From contig CAWBCV010000014.1 in NCBI GenBank assembly GCA_963787425.1, positions 194,756 to 258,755 of the forward strand: a stretch of DNA of 64,000 bases, read 5' to 3'. The notes under the pieces are model-generated. The model had not been told where the DNA came from, did no database searches, and saw only the letters and a program-made list of their open reading frames with translations. Position numbers and translations under genes: made by a program. Source of the stretch: AP-15 sp963787425. GTDB lineage: Bacteria; Pseudomonadota; Alphaproteobacteria; ATCC43930; CGMCC-115725. Of the stretch, positions 1 through 8,643 are shown in pieces (position 1 is the stretch's first letter; each line of letters begins with the position of its first letter).

Positions 1-323
1 TGATAGTGATCAGTCAAGTATTCGACGGCCCTGTGCTGACGGCTGTATTTGGCAGGATCAGATCCAGGCGGCGGCGCGCTGCTCGCATAACGCGGCCCGA
101 CAACCTCGTCGAAGGCTTTCTTGTAATAGACCTGAACCTGCTTTTTGATCTCGGGGTCCTTCAGCACCAGAAAGCGCCAGCGCTGCGTATTCCCACCGCT
201 CGCCGCGGCTTGCCCCGCCAAGAGGATCTGACGGATCAGATCATCGGGCACCGGGTCGGGCTTCAACCGCCGCATCGCACGCAGAGAATGGATGATCTCG
301 AAAAGACCGGGTTCTTCGGGCAT
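1..323 (-). CDS. Nitroreductase family protein (3' end outside window)
   Basis: The N-terminal ~107 residues of an FMN-dependent nitroreductase-fold protein, reading leftwards out of the window. It shows the family start, a helix with RAMRRLKPDPVP followed by AAASGGNTQRWRF, the segment that in this family contacts FMN phosphate. The ATG at 323 is preceded by a strong AAGGAGG site. It is the last visible gene of a tight minus-strand run (DUF484, xerC, two Lin0512 genes). Members reduce nitro compounds, quinones or other electrophiles with NAD(P)H; the substrate cannot be told from this part. Confidence 0.85.
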   Translation of the reverse strand, partial: MPEEPGLFEIIHSLRAMRRLKPDPVPDDLIRQILLAGQAAASGGNTQRWRFLVLKDPEIKKQVQVYYKKAFDEVVGPRYASSAPPPGSDPAKYSRQHRAVEYLTDHY

Positions 324-342
324 GTCGTCCTCCTTCGCCGGT

Positions 343-693
343 TTATTGCGCCTGGGGCAGGTCGAGCCTCACCGCAACGGCGGCGCTGGCGATCACTGCA
401 ATATCACCCGATTCCTCATCGGGCACGTCCAGCCCCCCTTTAACCACCCTCACCGAGACCTCGCCGTGCGGCAAAGTATTCTTTACGAGGGCGGCATCGA
501 CCTTTTCGGGATGTTGCACACCGATCGTGACCTCGACCTGCATTTTGCGCGAATCGAGCCCAAGCGTTCGGATCAAGGTGAGCGAGCTGTGATGGATCGC
601 ATCCTGCACGGCCCGGATCGCGGCCTTGGTGTAGTCGCCGCCATGCAGGTCGTTGCCGGTCCCCATCTCCAGGATCACACGTTTCGCGGCCAT
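343..693 (-). CDS. Lin0512 family protein, copy A
   Basis: A 116-residue protein of the small uncharacterised Lin0512 family. The family layout is visible: an N-terminal strand with EMGTGNDLHGGDYTKAA, then AVQDAIHHSS, then MQVEVTIGVQHPE and a C-terminal strand VRVVKGGLDVP. I chose the ATG at 693 because AGGATAGGGG lies just upstream. A GTG at 708 would overlap the TGA of the preceding gene and is an alternative. The next gene upstream is a paralogue with the same layout, so the two probably arose by tandem duplication and may form a hetero-oligomer. No biochemical role is established. Confidence 0.85.
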   Translation of the reverse strand: MAAKRVILEMGTGNDLHGGDYTKAAIRAVQDAIHHSSLTLIRTLGLDSRKMQVEVTIGVQHPEKVDAALVKNTLPHGEVSVRVVKGGLDVPDEESGDIAVIASAAVAVRLDLPQAQ

Positions 694-704
694 GGCCCCT
701 ATCC

Positions 705-1046
705 TCACCCGATATCGAGCCGAACGACGGCCGCCGCATTGGCGATCACAGTCATGTTCGTGCCGGCGTCATTGGGGATTTCCAACCCGCCTTCGACGAC
801 GCGCACCGTTCCGCTGCCATGCGGCAGCACCGCCAAGACCGCCTGTTTGTCCACTTGATCGGGGCGAGGAACACCGATGATTACTTCGACCTGCATCGAC
901 TTTACGGGTAAGCCAGCTGCGTCGGCGACGCTCAACGAGTTGTGCCAGAGCGCGTCTCGCAGAGCACGCACCGCTGCTTTCGTGTAATCTGCGCCACGGA
1001 TGTCGGTTCCCATACCGATCTGCAGCACCATGCGCTTCAAAGCCAT
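705..1046 (-). CDS. Lin0512 family protein, copy B
   Basis: A 113-residue paralogue of the following gene: QIGMGTDIRGADYTKAAVRA and MQVEVIIGVPRPDQ match copy A position by position. The start at 1046 (MALKRMVLQ) is chosen because homology begins there; the longer open frame upstream is antisense to nothing real but simply runs into xerC. It lies 7 bp after the xerC stop and 11 bp before copy A, consistent with one transcript. Function unknown; the conserved DxxxGxDYTKAA signature suggests a small metabolite-binding or ring-forming protein, but that is only inference. Confidence 0.85.
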   Translation of the reverse strand: MALKRMVLQIGMGTDIRGADYTKAAVRALRDALWHNSLSVADAAGLPVKSMQVEVIIGVPRPDQVDKQAVLAVLPHGSGTVRVVEGGLEIPNDAGTNMTVIANAAAVVRLDIG

Positions 1047-1053
1047 ATCCGCC

Positions 1054-2058
1054 TCACTCAGCCGCCCCGACCGGCCGGTCGATATGGGCGCGGGGATGCG
1101 CGGCGTCGTAAATCGCAAGAAGGCGCTCCGTCTCGACCGAAGTATAACGCTGGGTCGTCGACAGGCTCGCATGACCCAACAACTCCTGAATTGCGCGCAG
1201 ATCGCCGCCGGCGCCGAGGAGATGGGTCGCAAAGCTGTGCCGCAAGGCGTGCGGGGTCACCGTTTCAGGCAGGCCGAGAAACCTGCGCAGCGCCGCCATT
1301 TGACGCTGCACGATCCGCGGATTGAGCGGCCCGCCGCGGGTGCCGACAAAGAGCGGATCGTCTTTGGTCAGCATGAAGGGGCACGCGGCGAGATAATCGG
1401 CCACCGCTTGCCGCACCGCAGGCAAGACCGGCACCAGGCGCTGTTTGCTGCCCTTCCCGGTGATCACCAGCATTTCGCTGAGGGGCGCCTCGCCCCGGAT
1501 CAGCCCGAGCGCTTCGGAGAGCCGTAAGCCGCAGCCATAAAGAAGCGTCAAGATCGCGGTGTCGCGCTTGCCTTCCCATTGCTTGGTTGCAACCTCGGCC
1601 GCGCTGTCGAGCGTGCCTGCGGCATCCTCGACCGTCAACGGCTTCGGCACACTGTGCGGCAACTTGGGCGAGCGAAGCGCGGCGAGCGCCGTTGTCTCAG
1701 CGAGCCCGCGACGTTGTAAAAAGCGTAAAAACCCGCGCAGCAGCGAAAGCCCGCGGGCGAGGGAGCCGCGCTCGATCCCCTCTTGGGCGCGGCGGGCCAG
1801 ATAGGCGCGGAAGTCGCCGGGTCGCAGCGCATTGATCGCCCCCAGGCTCGGCAGCTCGCCCAGATGCTCGGTCATAAAGTCGAGGAAAAAGGCGAGATCA
1901 CGGCCGTATGCGGCAACGGTATGCGCCGAGGCGCGGCGCTCGCCGCTCAGCCAAGCGGCCCATAATCCGATTGCTGCGCGCAGGTCGTCAGTTGCCGAAA
2001 ACCGAGCGAGCGGCACGGGTTCCGGTAGCGTCGGAAAACTGGCCTTCTCTTGCCTCAC
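1054..2058 (-). CDS. xerC: Tyrosine recombinase XerC
   Basis: Site-specific recombinase that, with XerD, resolves chromosome dimers at dif during division. About 334 residues: an N-terminal SAM-like core-binding domain (GERRASAHTVAAYGRDL, roughly residues 30-110) and a C-terminal catalytic domain. All catalytic residues are visible: Arg in GCGLRLSEAL, Lys in TGKGSKQRLVP, His and Arg in HALRHSFATHLL, His in LLGHASLSTTQ and the nucleophile Tyr in TQRYT. The GTG start at 2058 overlaps the TGA of the DUF484 gene (GTGA), indicating translational coupling. This order, DUF484 then xerC beside priA, is common in alphaproteobacteria. Confidence 0.95.
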   Translation of the reverse strand: MRQEKASFPTLPEPVPLARFSATDDLRAAIGLWAAWLSGERRASAHTVAAYGRDLAFFLDFMTEHLGELPSLGAINALRPGDFRAYLARRAQEGIERGSLARGLSLLRGFLRFLQRRGLAETTALAALRSPKLPHSVPKPLTVEDAAGTLDSAAEVATKQWEGKRDTAILTLLYGCGLRLSEALGLIRGEAPLSEMLVITGKGSKQRLVPVLPAVRQAVADYLAACPFMLTKDDPLFVGTRGGPLNPRIVQRQMAALRRFLGLPETVTPHALRHSFATHLLGAGGDLRAIQELLGHASLSTTQRYTSVETERLLAIYDAAHPRAHIDRPVGAAE

Positions 2059-2801
2059 CGGGCGCGATCGAGCCACTGCGCGATCGTGATCTCGAGCGTA
2101 CGGGAGAGGAAGGTCAGCAGCTCGGTGCCGAGGCCGGGCTGAAAAGTGGCGGTCGTGCGGGTCCCAATGCACATCAGCCCGTGCGGCGCGGAGCGGCTGA
2201 AGGACAGCCGCAGCAGCGCCTGCGAGCGAACGAGACCGGCACCCTCGCCAAAGAGCACCGGGTCGCCTTGGATATCGGTGCACAACAGGGTGTCGCGGTT
2301 GGGGCCGAGCAGCCGATCGACGGTTCCTGAGGGCAAAAGATGAATGCCGTGCACTGGGAGGCGCGGCGTGCGCGATGCCGAACTCTCGACACCCAGAGTT
2401 ATGATGTCGACGTCGATCAGCACGGCGAGATCGGTGGTGACGATTTGCAGCAGGTGCTCGAAACTCGGAGCCCGCAACATCGCCAGCACCGCCTTGTGCA
2501 CGCGACACTGGCTCGCAAGATTGCCGCGGCTCGTCGCGATCAGGCTCCTTTGTTCGTCCTGCAGACGCGTGAGATCGCCGCGCAATCGCTCCAGCATAAA
2601 ATGCTGGAAATCGAGGATGCCGTCGCCGGCGAGCCGGCTTGGAGCGCGCAACAGTCGCAACGCATCCGGGTGGCGGTCGAGGAAATCAGGATGCTCGCGC
2701 AGATACGCGACGACCTCGCGCGCGCCGATCTCGGCCGGCCGCACCGGCGCCGGCAGACCGCCGCGCAGCGGCTTCGGCTGATCTTGCGGGCGATCGGCCA
2801 C
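2055..2801 (-). CDS. DUF484 family protein
   Basis: A 248-residue protein with the DUF484 signature: an N-terminal helix VVAYLREHPDFLDRHPDAL, a coiled-coil-like stretch around residues 65-100 (FMLERLRGDLTRLQDEQ), and a GAF-like C-terminal half ending in a helix LEITIAQWLDRAR. DUF484 genes are typically next to xerC, as here, where the stop codon overlaps the xerC start by four bases. A regulatory or scaffold role is assumed for the family but not proven. The gene is divergent from priA, with 156 bp between the two starts that should contain both promoters. Confidence 0.92.
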   Translation of the reverse strand: MADRPQDQPKPLRGGLPAPVRPAEIGAREVVAYLREHPDFLDRHPDALRLLRAPSRLAGDGILDFQHFMLERLRGDLTRLQDEQRSLIATSRGNLASQCRVHKAVLAMLRAPSFEHLLQIVTTDLAVLIDVDIITLGVESSASRTPRLPVHGIHLLPSGTVDRLLGPNRDTLLCTDIQGDPVLFGEGAGLVRSQALLRLSFSRSAPHGLMCIGTRTTATFQPGLGTELLTFLSRTLEITIAQWLDRAR

Positions 2802-2957
2802 GCCTATTTCCGCGGCGCGGCGCCGAGACGTCGGCTCAACAAGAATACAGCGGCGGAGCAGTGCGCAATCATTCGGAAGCCACCTTGAACTACGCTCGGG
2901 CGACGTGCGGCGGGCCGAGATGCTTGCCGCGCGTCATTCCGGGAGTGAGTTTAGCCG

Positions 2958-5216
2958 ATGCCTGACGATCATGCCAGCTATCGCGAGCCATCGCCGATCG
3001 GCGGCGGCGAGCAGGAGACAGCTCCTCGGCGGCTTCGGGTTCTGCTGCCGTTGCCGCTCCCGGAGGCGCTCGACTACCTCGCCCCGGAAAGCGCAGCGGC
3101 GCCGGAGCCCGGCAGCTTCGTCAACGTACCGCTCGGACAGCGCAGTTTGACCGGCGTCGTCTGGGACGGAGTGGGCGACGAGCTTGCCGAGGAGCGGCTG
3201 AAGCCGATCATCGGGACATTGCCCACTCCGCCGCTGCCCCCTGAGCTGCGCCGCTTTGTCGAGCGCGTCGCCGCCTACTCGATGGCGCCGGCCGGTTCGG
3301 TCCTACGCATGACGATGAGCGTCCCCGAGGCGTTGCAATCGCCACGGCCGAGGCGGCTTTGCGCGGCATCCCCAACTGGACTGGCGGCACTCGCTGGTTC
3401 GACGACGGAAATGCGCCTGACCCCCGCGCGGCGGCGGGTGCTCGAGCTGTTGTCCGGCGGACCGCCGATGCCCGGCGCCGAACTCGCACGGCTCGCCGCT
3501 TGCGGCACCGGCGTCGTCCGGGACCTCTTAGGCGCGGGGCTCGCCGAGGAGCGATTCGCCTCGACCCAAGCACCCGAATCGCCGCCACCGGATTGGCGCC
3601 TATCCGCTCCACCACTCTCGCCCGACCAGTCGATTGCGGCCCAGCGGCTCGTCGACAGCGTCGAGGCGGGCGCCTTTCGGGTGACCGTGCTCGACGGCGT
3701 GACCGGTTCCGGCAAGACCGAGACCTATTTTGCCGCTCTCGCCGCGGCATTGGCCGCCGGACGGCAGGTGCTTGTGCTGTTGCCGGAAATCGCCCTCGGC
3801 GCACAATGGCTGGAGCGGTTCCGCCAACGCTTCGGGACGCTACCCGAGCAGTGGCATTCCGATATGACGGCAGCCGAGCGCCGGGACACCTGGCGGGCAA
3901 TCGCCGCGGGCCGGCCGCGGGTGGTCGTCGGCGCCCGTTCCGCCCTCTTCCTGCCGTTCCCCGAGCTCGGGCTGATCATCGTCGACGAGGAGCATGACCC
4001 CTCCTACAAGCAGGAGGATGGGGTCATCTACCAGGCCCGCGATATGGCAGTGCTGCGCGCCTCCCTGGCCGGCATTCCGATCATCCTGGTCTCGGCCACG
4101 CCATCGCTCGAAACGGTCATCAATGTCGCGCGCGGCCGCTACCAACGCGTCGCGTTGCCGCGCCGTCACGCGGCGGCTGAGATTCCCATCTTCCGGCTCG
4201 TCGATCTGCGCCGCGAGCGCATCGAGCGCGGGCACTTCCTGTCGCCGCCCCTGGTAGCCGAACTTGCCGCGACCTTCGAGGCCGGCGAGCAGGCGCTGTT
4301 GTTCCTCAATCGTCGCGGTTACGCGCCCTTGACCCTGTGCCGCGCCTGCGGCCATCGCTTCCAATGCCTGAGCTGTACCGCGTGGCTCGTCGAGCACCGC
4401 TTTACCGGGCGCCTCTTATGCCATCATTGCGGCCACGCCGAGGCGGTGCCGGCCTGCTGCCCGGAATGCCTCGCCGCCGGTGCCCTCGTCCCGTGCGGGC
4501 CAGGGGTAGAGCGCCTGCTCGAGGAGGTGACGGAGCGCTTTCCGACGGCGCGAGCGGCGCTAATGGTCAGCGATCTGCTGCCCGGCCCGCGCGCCGCGGC
4601 CGAGCTCGCCCAGGCGATGACCGAGCGGCGTTACGATCTACTGATCGGGACCCAGATCGTCGCCAAGGGACACCACTTTCCGATGCTGACCCTGGTCGGC
4701 GTCGTCGACGCCGATCTCGGGCTCGCCGGCGGCGATCTGCGGGCCGCCGAGCGGACCTATCAGCTGTTGCACCAGGTCGGCGGCCGAGCCGGCCGCGCCG
4801 AACACAAGGGCCGGGTGCTGATCCAGACCTGGATGCCGGATCAGCCCGTTATGAAAGCACTCGCTGCCGGCGACCGCGACCGGTTTCTCGAAGCCGAGGC
4901 GGCGGCGCGCCGCCATGCCGGACTGCCGCCCTTTGGCCGGCTGGCGGCGCTCATCGTCAGCGCCGGCAACGCGGAAGCCGCCGATTTCACGGCCCGCGCT
5001 CTGTCGCGCGCCGCGCCGCAACTTCCCGGCGTCACCGTGCTCGGCCCGGCCCCCGCCCCGCTCGCCGTGCTGCGGGGCCGGCACCGCCGCCGGTTTCTCG
5101 TCAAGGCCGGCCGCGACGTGCGGCTCCAGGCGGTGCTGCGGGATTGGCTCTCCCGCGTCCGCACCGCCGGCTCGGCCCGCATCCAAGTCGACATCGACCC
5201 CTACAGCTTTCTGTAG
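2958..5216 (+). CDS. priA: Primosomal protein N' (PriA helicase)
   Basis: A 3'-to-5' superfamily 2 DNA helicase that reloads the replisome at stalled forks. The 752-residue length is normal. Visible parts: an N-terminal 3'-DNA-binding domain (LLPLPLPEALDYLAP), Walker A GVTGSGKTE near residue 247, the DEEH box near 343, helicase motif III VSATPS, and a zinc-binding insert with paired cysteines between about residues 458 and 510 (CRACGHRFQCLSC, CHHCGHAEAVPACCPEC). Motifs V/VI appear as IGTQIVAKGHHFP and QVGGRAGRAE. Fully open with no disruption. GGGAGTGAG precedes the ATG. Confidence 0.96.
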   Translation: MPDDHASYREPSPIGGGEQETAPRRLRVLLPLPLPEALDYLAPESAAAPEPGSFVNVPLGQRSLTGVVWDGVGDELAEERLKPIIGTLPTPPLPPELRRFVERVAAYSMAPAGSVLRMTMSVPEALQSPRPRRLCAASPTGLAALAGSTTEMRLTPARRRVLELLSGGPPMPGAELARLAACGTGVVRDLLGAGLAEERFASTQAPESPPPDWRLSAPPLSPDQSIAAQRLVDSVEAGAFRVTVLDGVTGSGKTETYFAALAAALAAGRQVLVLLPEIALGAQWLERFRQRFGTLPEQWHSDMTAAERRDTWRAIAAGRPRVVVGARSALFLPFPELGLIIVDEEHDPSYKQEDGVIYQARDMAVLRASLAGIPIILVSATPSLETVINVARGRYQRVALPRRHAAAEIPIFRLVDLRRERIERGHFLSPPLVAELAATFEAGEQALLFLNRRGYAPLTLCRACGHRFQCLSCTAWLVEHRFTGRLLCHHCGHAEAVPACCPECLAAGALVPCGPGVERLLEEVTERFPTARAALMVSDLLPGPRAAAELAQAMTERRYDLLIGTQIVAKGHHFPMLTLVGVVDADLGLAGGDLRAAERTYQLLHQVGGRAGRAEHKGRVLIQTWMPDQPVMKALAAGDRDRFLEAEAAARRHAGLPPFGRLAALIVSAGNAEAADFTARALSRAAPQLPGVTVLGPAPAPLAVLRGRHRRRFLVKAGRDVRLQAVLRDWLSRVRTAGSARIQVDIDPYSFL

Positions 5217-5247
5217 TGAGCGCCATCTGGAAAAAACGGCCAGGTCG

Positions 5248-5385
5248 TTCCGGGGCCCGGGCTCCGCCCGCGAGCCCGGAACCCGTAGGGGGCCGTCCAC
5301 CCAACATGAGCACGGGCCTCGGAGAGAGGGTTCATGAGCCGGTGTTCATGGTTTCCGGGCCCGGCCCACGAGCCGTCCCGGAATG
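5248..5385. repeat. Pair of GC-rich palindromes after priA
   Basis: Two hairpin-forming units lie between priA and the convergent methyltransferase-like gene. The first (about 5248-5282) pairs CGGGCTC with GAGCCCG around a short loop; the second (about 5349-5385) carries GGGCCCGG and TCCCGGAATGAC. The 'CCGGAATGACGA' ending is typical of dispersed alphaproteobacterial palindromic repeats. They probably act as a bidirectional transcription stop between convergent genes. Confidence 0.6.
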
Positions 5386-5398
5386 ACGATCTTGCCCC

Positions 5399-6251
5399 TC
5401 AGGCGATCGGGAAGCGGGTGCCGACGATACAATTTTCGAGAATCCCGCGGCCATGGTCGAGGATGTGGCGCTCCCGGACGAGGCGTTCGAGAACATCGGT
5501 CATGGTTTCAGCGCCAATCTCGGGTTGGGTCGCCACGTACTGGACGAGATTGTCGCGGAAGCCGCGACGGGTCACGAAGATCGGCTCGAGGCCGCGGGCC
5601 CGCGCCACGGCTGATAGGGAGTTCTGACATCGGCCGGACCTTAGGGTTTACGGCGAAGTCGGCCCAGTTATTGGCGAGACAGCCGCCTGGCGCGAGAGCA
5701 TCGAGGCAGCGCATCCAAAAAGCCTCGTCGCTCTCGGCCGGGCCACCGGGGCCGTACAGATCGACGAGGATCACGTCATATCGCGCGCTCGACCCGGCGA
5801 GAAATCGCTGCGCGCGGTCGAGCACGACCGGCTGCTTGAGGTGGAACCACCGGCGGGCGGTCGCGATGATCGTCTCGTCCGAGTCGACGAGGGTCGGCGC
5901 GCAATCCGGCAGGTAGGCGTGCATAAACCGCCACATCGCCGCGCCGCCGACCCCGAGCAAAAGCGCATTGATCGATCGCGCGCTCATCGCGAAGGCCAGC
6001 GACATCAGCCGCTCGTAATGAAAGACGAGGCGGGAGGGATAGAGCAGGTCCATGCTTGATTGCTCGGTGACCTGCGCCCCGGCGCCGAACGAACCCAAAG
6101 TCCGGAAGTTCCGCGGCCCCCGGTCGAAATCGACGACGAAGATCGCAGCGCCGAAGATCTCCGCCCGGCGCAGCACCCGAATCCGCGCGTCATTCCCGAA
6201 ATAATCCAGAACCAGGCTGCGCTGCCGCGTTTCAGCATAATCGGTAATCAT
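5399..6251 (-). pseudogene. Spermidine-synthase-like SAM methyltransferase, frameshifted
   Basis: A gene of about 283 codons resembling spermidine-synthase-fold proteins: ALLLGVGGAAMWRF is a glycine-rich SAM-binding motif, followed by LVDSDETIIATAR (acidic residue after strand 2) and ARYDVILVDLYGPGG. Near 5610 the reading frame shifts by one base: the first frame runs into PISRGAGPRPRA, while the expected continuation VARARGLEPIFVTRRGFRDN is in the next frame and ends at 5399. The ATG at 6251 overlaps the stop of the upstream DUF2161 gene. Either a genuine one-base indel or a sequence error. The true substrate is unknown; not necessarily a polyamine enzyme. Confidence 0.75.
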
Positions 6252-6970
6252 GGCGACAAGGCCGGGATCGCCTCGGCAAAACGGCTCAATGCGAGATCGC
6301 CCTCGGGTGTCAGTCGGTAAATGCCCCGTTCGATCCGGTCGAACCAGCCGTAGACATTGCGCTGCAGGATGCGTGCGGCCCTCGGCACACCGGCCACAGC
6401 CTGCAGCGCAGCAAGGCGCATCGGACCATAAAGTGACAGGGTACGGGCGCAGCGCAAGGCGTCCTGGCGATAAGCGGTGACCAAAGGCACGCCAACCGCT
6501 CCGCCAACATTCGCATCGCCGACGCGCCGGGAAAATTCATCCAGCAGCCGCAGGGCCCGCAATTTGGCCTGGCGCGGCCGGTAAGGCACCGGCTCCTCCA
6601 AAATCTCGACTGTCTTCCGGGCGAGGCCGACCACCATCAGCCCCAATCCGATCCGGCGGCACAGCTTGCGGATCTCAGGCCTTTCCGGCGCGAGCAGCCC
6701 GCCGCGGACCCGCCGTTCGGGCCGCGGGACCGCGAGGTAGACTCGCTCCGTCAACGCGAGCCGGTCGACTCCTTGCAATACCAGCGGCAGGTTGAAGCGC
6801 AGTTTGAGCTCGACGATGACCGGCGGCTCGTCACCGCGTCGGGCGACGAGGTCGCAGCCTCTGACCTCGCCTTTGACCTCGTACCCCTGCCGTTCGAGGA
6901 ACTGCTTTACCGGCGAATAGAGCGCCGCCTCCAGGTAGGCGTTATCATCTTGTTGCTTCACGCCGAGCAC
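6248..6970 (-). CDS. DUF2161 family PD-(D/E)XK nuclease-like protein
   Basis: A 240-residue protein with the DUF2161 layout. The N-terminal part shows SPVKQFLERQGYEVKGEV, then GCDLVARRGDEPPVIVELK, where the D and E-x-K fit a PD-(D/E)XK nuclease core, followed by FNLPLVLQGVDRLALTERVY. The C-terminal third (about 170-240) looks like a winged-helix segment (LYGPMRLAALQAVAGVPRAA). The family is annotated as putative phosphodiesterases; no cellular role is established. Its stop overlaps the start of the methyltransferase-like gene, so the two are probably co-transcribed. It diverges from the alcohol dehydrogenase gene with only a short shared promoter region. Confidence 0.85.
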   Translation of the reverse strand: MLGVKQQDDNAYLEAALYSPVKQFLERQGYEVKGEVRGCDLVARRGDEPPVIVELKLRFNLPLVLQGVDRLALTERVYLAVPRPERRVRGGLLAPERPEIRKLCRRIGLGLMVVGLARKTVEILEEPVPYRPRQAKLRALRLLDEFSRRVGDANVGGAVGVPLVTAYRQDALRCARTLSLYGPMRLAALQAVAGVPRAARILQRNVYGWFDRIERGIYRLTPEGDLALSRFAEAIPALSP

Positions 6971-6987
6971 TACTAATGGAGAGGCTC

Positions 6988-7971
6988 ATGCGTGCACAAG
7001 TGCTGACCGCCGCAGGGCGCCCGCTCGCCGCGGCCGAGCTGCCGGTTCCGCGGCCGGGGCCACAGCAAGTGTTGATCGCAGTGCGGGCCTGCGCGGTGTG
7101 CCGGACCGATCTGCATGTCGTCGACGGCGAGCTGCCCGACCCGAAACTGCCGCTAGTACCCGGGCACGAGATCATCGGCAACATCGTCGAAAAGGGAGAA
7201 TCGGTCGAGCGCTTTGCGATCGACGACCGCGTCGGCGTGCCGTGGCTCGGCTGGACCTGCGGCGTCTGCGAATACTGCCGCAGCGGCCGTGAGAATCTGT
7301 GCGACCGCGCCCGCTTCACCGGCTACCAGATCGACGGAGGCTATGCCGAGCTGACCGTCGCCGACGAGCGGTATTGCTTTGCGATCGACCCGCGCTATGG
7401 CGACGTCGAGGCGGCGCCGCTGATGTGCGCCGGCCTCATCGGGTATCGCACCCTGCGCATGGCCGGGGATGCGCCGCTGATCGGGATCTACGGCTTTGGC
7501 GCCGCCGCCCACATCGTCGCGCAAGTAGCGCGTCACCAGGGACGCCGGCTCTTCGCCTTCACTCGCCCTGGCGACGTTGCCGCGCAGCAATTCGCCCGCT
7601 CGCTGGGCGCGGAATGGGCCGGGGGTTCCGACCAGCCACCGCCCGAGCCGCTGGATGCGGCGCTGATCTTCGCGCCGGTCGGCGCGCTCGTCCCGGCAGC
7701 CCTCGCCGCGACCAAAAAGGGCGGCACCGTTGTCTCGGGCGGTATTCACATGAGCGACATCCCGTCTTTCCCGTACCGCATTCTCTGGGGGGAACGCGTG
7801 CTGCGCTCGGTCGCCAACCTGACCCGCCGCGACGCCGTAGAATTCCTCGCACTAGCCGCCGCAGCCGGGATCAGGACCGAGACGGTCACCTACCCGCTCG
7901 GCCACGCGAATAACGCGCTCGCCGATCTGCGCAACGGCGCATTGCAAGGCGCCGCCGTGCTGATCCCGTGA
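6988..7971 (+). CDS. Zinc-dependent alcohol dehydrogenase family protein
   Basis: A 327-residue medium-chain dehydrogenase. Catalytic zinc ligands are visible in CAVCRTDLH and VPGHEIIG; the structural zinc loop is complete (CGVCEYCRSGRENLC). The Rossmann segment IGIYGFGAAAHIVAQVA sits at about residue 165. An ATG lies at 6976, but I prefer 6988 because GGAGAGG sits upstream of it at good spacing. The gene stands alone, followed by a 115-bp gap. The substrate is unknown; the family oxidises primary alcohols or reduces aldehydes with NAD(P). Confidence 0.9.
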   Translation: MRAQVLTAAGRPLAAAELPVPRPGPQQVLIAVRACAVCRTDLHVVDGELPDPKLPLVPGHEIIGNIVEKGESVERFAIDDRVGVPWLGWTCGVCEYCRSGRENLCDRARFTGYQIDGGYAELTVADERYCFAIDPRYGDVEAAPLMCAGLIGYRTLRMAGDAPLIGIYGFGAAAHIVAQVARHQGRRLFAFTRPGDVAAQQFARSLGAEWAGGSDQPPPEPLDAALIFAPVGALVPAALAATKKGGTVVSGGIHMSDIPSFPYRILWGERVLRSVANLTRRDAVEFLALAAAAGIRTETVTYPLGHANNALADLRNGALQGAAVLIP

Positions 7972-8059
7972 GGTTCAGGACAGCGGTCTCATCCTGATAG
8001 TGGTGCGACGATTTGGCCGGTGGTACCGTGCACGACGGACGGATGGTACCTTTGTAATG

Positions 8060-8071
8060 TTACGGCCGTAA
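8060..8071. promoter_or_regulatory. Perfect 12-bp palindrome upstream of chrB-like gene
   Basis: TTACGGCCGTAA is a perfect dyad 16 bp upstream of the ChrB-N start codon, flanked by AT-rich sequence (GTAATG before, TATACATAC after). The position is that of an operator overlapping the promoter or 5' leader. ChrB proteins can act as chromate-sensing regulators, so autoregulation is possible; that is inference from placement. Confidence 0.45.
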
Positions 8072-8086
8072 TATACATACTGAGCG

Positions 8087-8629
8087 ATGGCGACTTACCC
8101 TTGGCTACTGCTCATCTACAAGGTCCCTCCTGAGCCTGCATCCAAGCGGGTCGCGCTGTGGCGGCGGCTGAAGAGCATGGGCGCCGTCTATTTGCAGAAC
8201 GGCGTATGCCTCTTGCCCAAAACCGATGACCACGCGCGGCGGCTGAAGATGTTGGCGAACGACATCGCCGAAATGAATGGGGAGGCGGTCATTCTGGAAA
8301 CGGCCGCGCTCGATCATCGGCAGGAGGACAAAGTGGTCGCCCGCTTCAAGGCCGACCGGGACGATGCTTATCGCGAATTCATCGACAAGTGCGATGATTT
8401 CGAAACCGAGATCGCCAAGGAAACGACCGCGCAGCACTTTACTTACAACGAGCTCGAAGAAAACGACGTCGAGCTGAAGAAGCTGCAGGGCTGGCTCGAA
8501 AAGATAAGAAAACTGGATTTTTACGGTGGCGGACTTGCCGCCGAGGCCGCGGAGCGGCTGAAGGGCTGCGAAAGTCTGCTCGATGCCTATGCGCAACGCG
8601 TATTCGACGCCCACGACGAAAACCGCTGA
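8087..8629 (+). CDS. Chromate resistance protein ChrB N-terminal-domain protein
   Basis: A 180-residue protein matching the ChrB N-terminal domain: WLLLIYKVPPEPASKRVALW followed by GAVYLQNGVCLLP and a long helical region rich in Glu and Lys (about residues 85-165). Full ChrB proteins have a second domain of about 130 residues which is absent, so this is the short N-domain type. In other bacteria ChrB regulates chrA or supports chromate resistance. No chrA is next to it; instead two membrane-protein genes follow in the same direction, 14 bp and then with overlap, suggesting a three-gene operon for metal or oxyanion response. Confidence 0.85.
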   Translation: MATYPWLLLIYKVPPEPASKRVALWRRLKSMGAVYLQNGVCLLPKTDDHARRLKMLANDIAEMNGEAVILETAALDHRQEDKVVARFKADRDDAYREFIDKCDDFETEIAKETTAQHFTYNELEENDVELKKLQGWLEKIRKLDFYGGGLAAEAAERLKGCESLLDAYAQRVFDAHDENR

Positions 8630-8643
8630 ATGGAGGGAACATC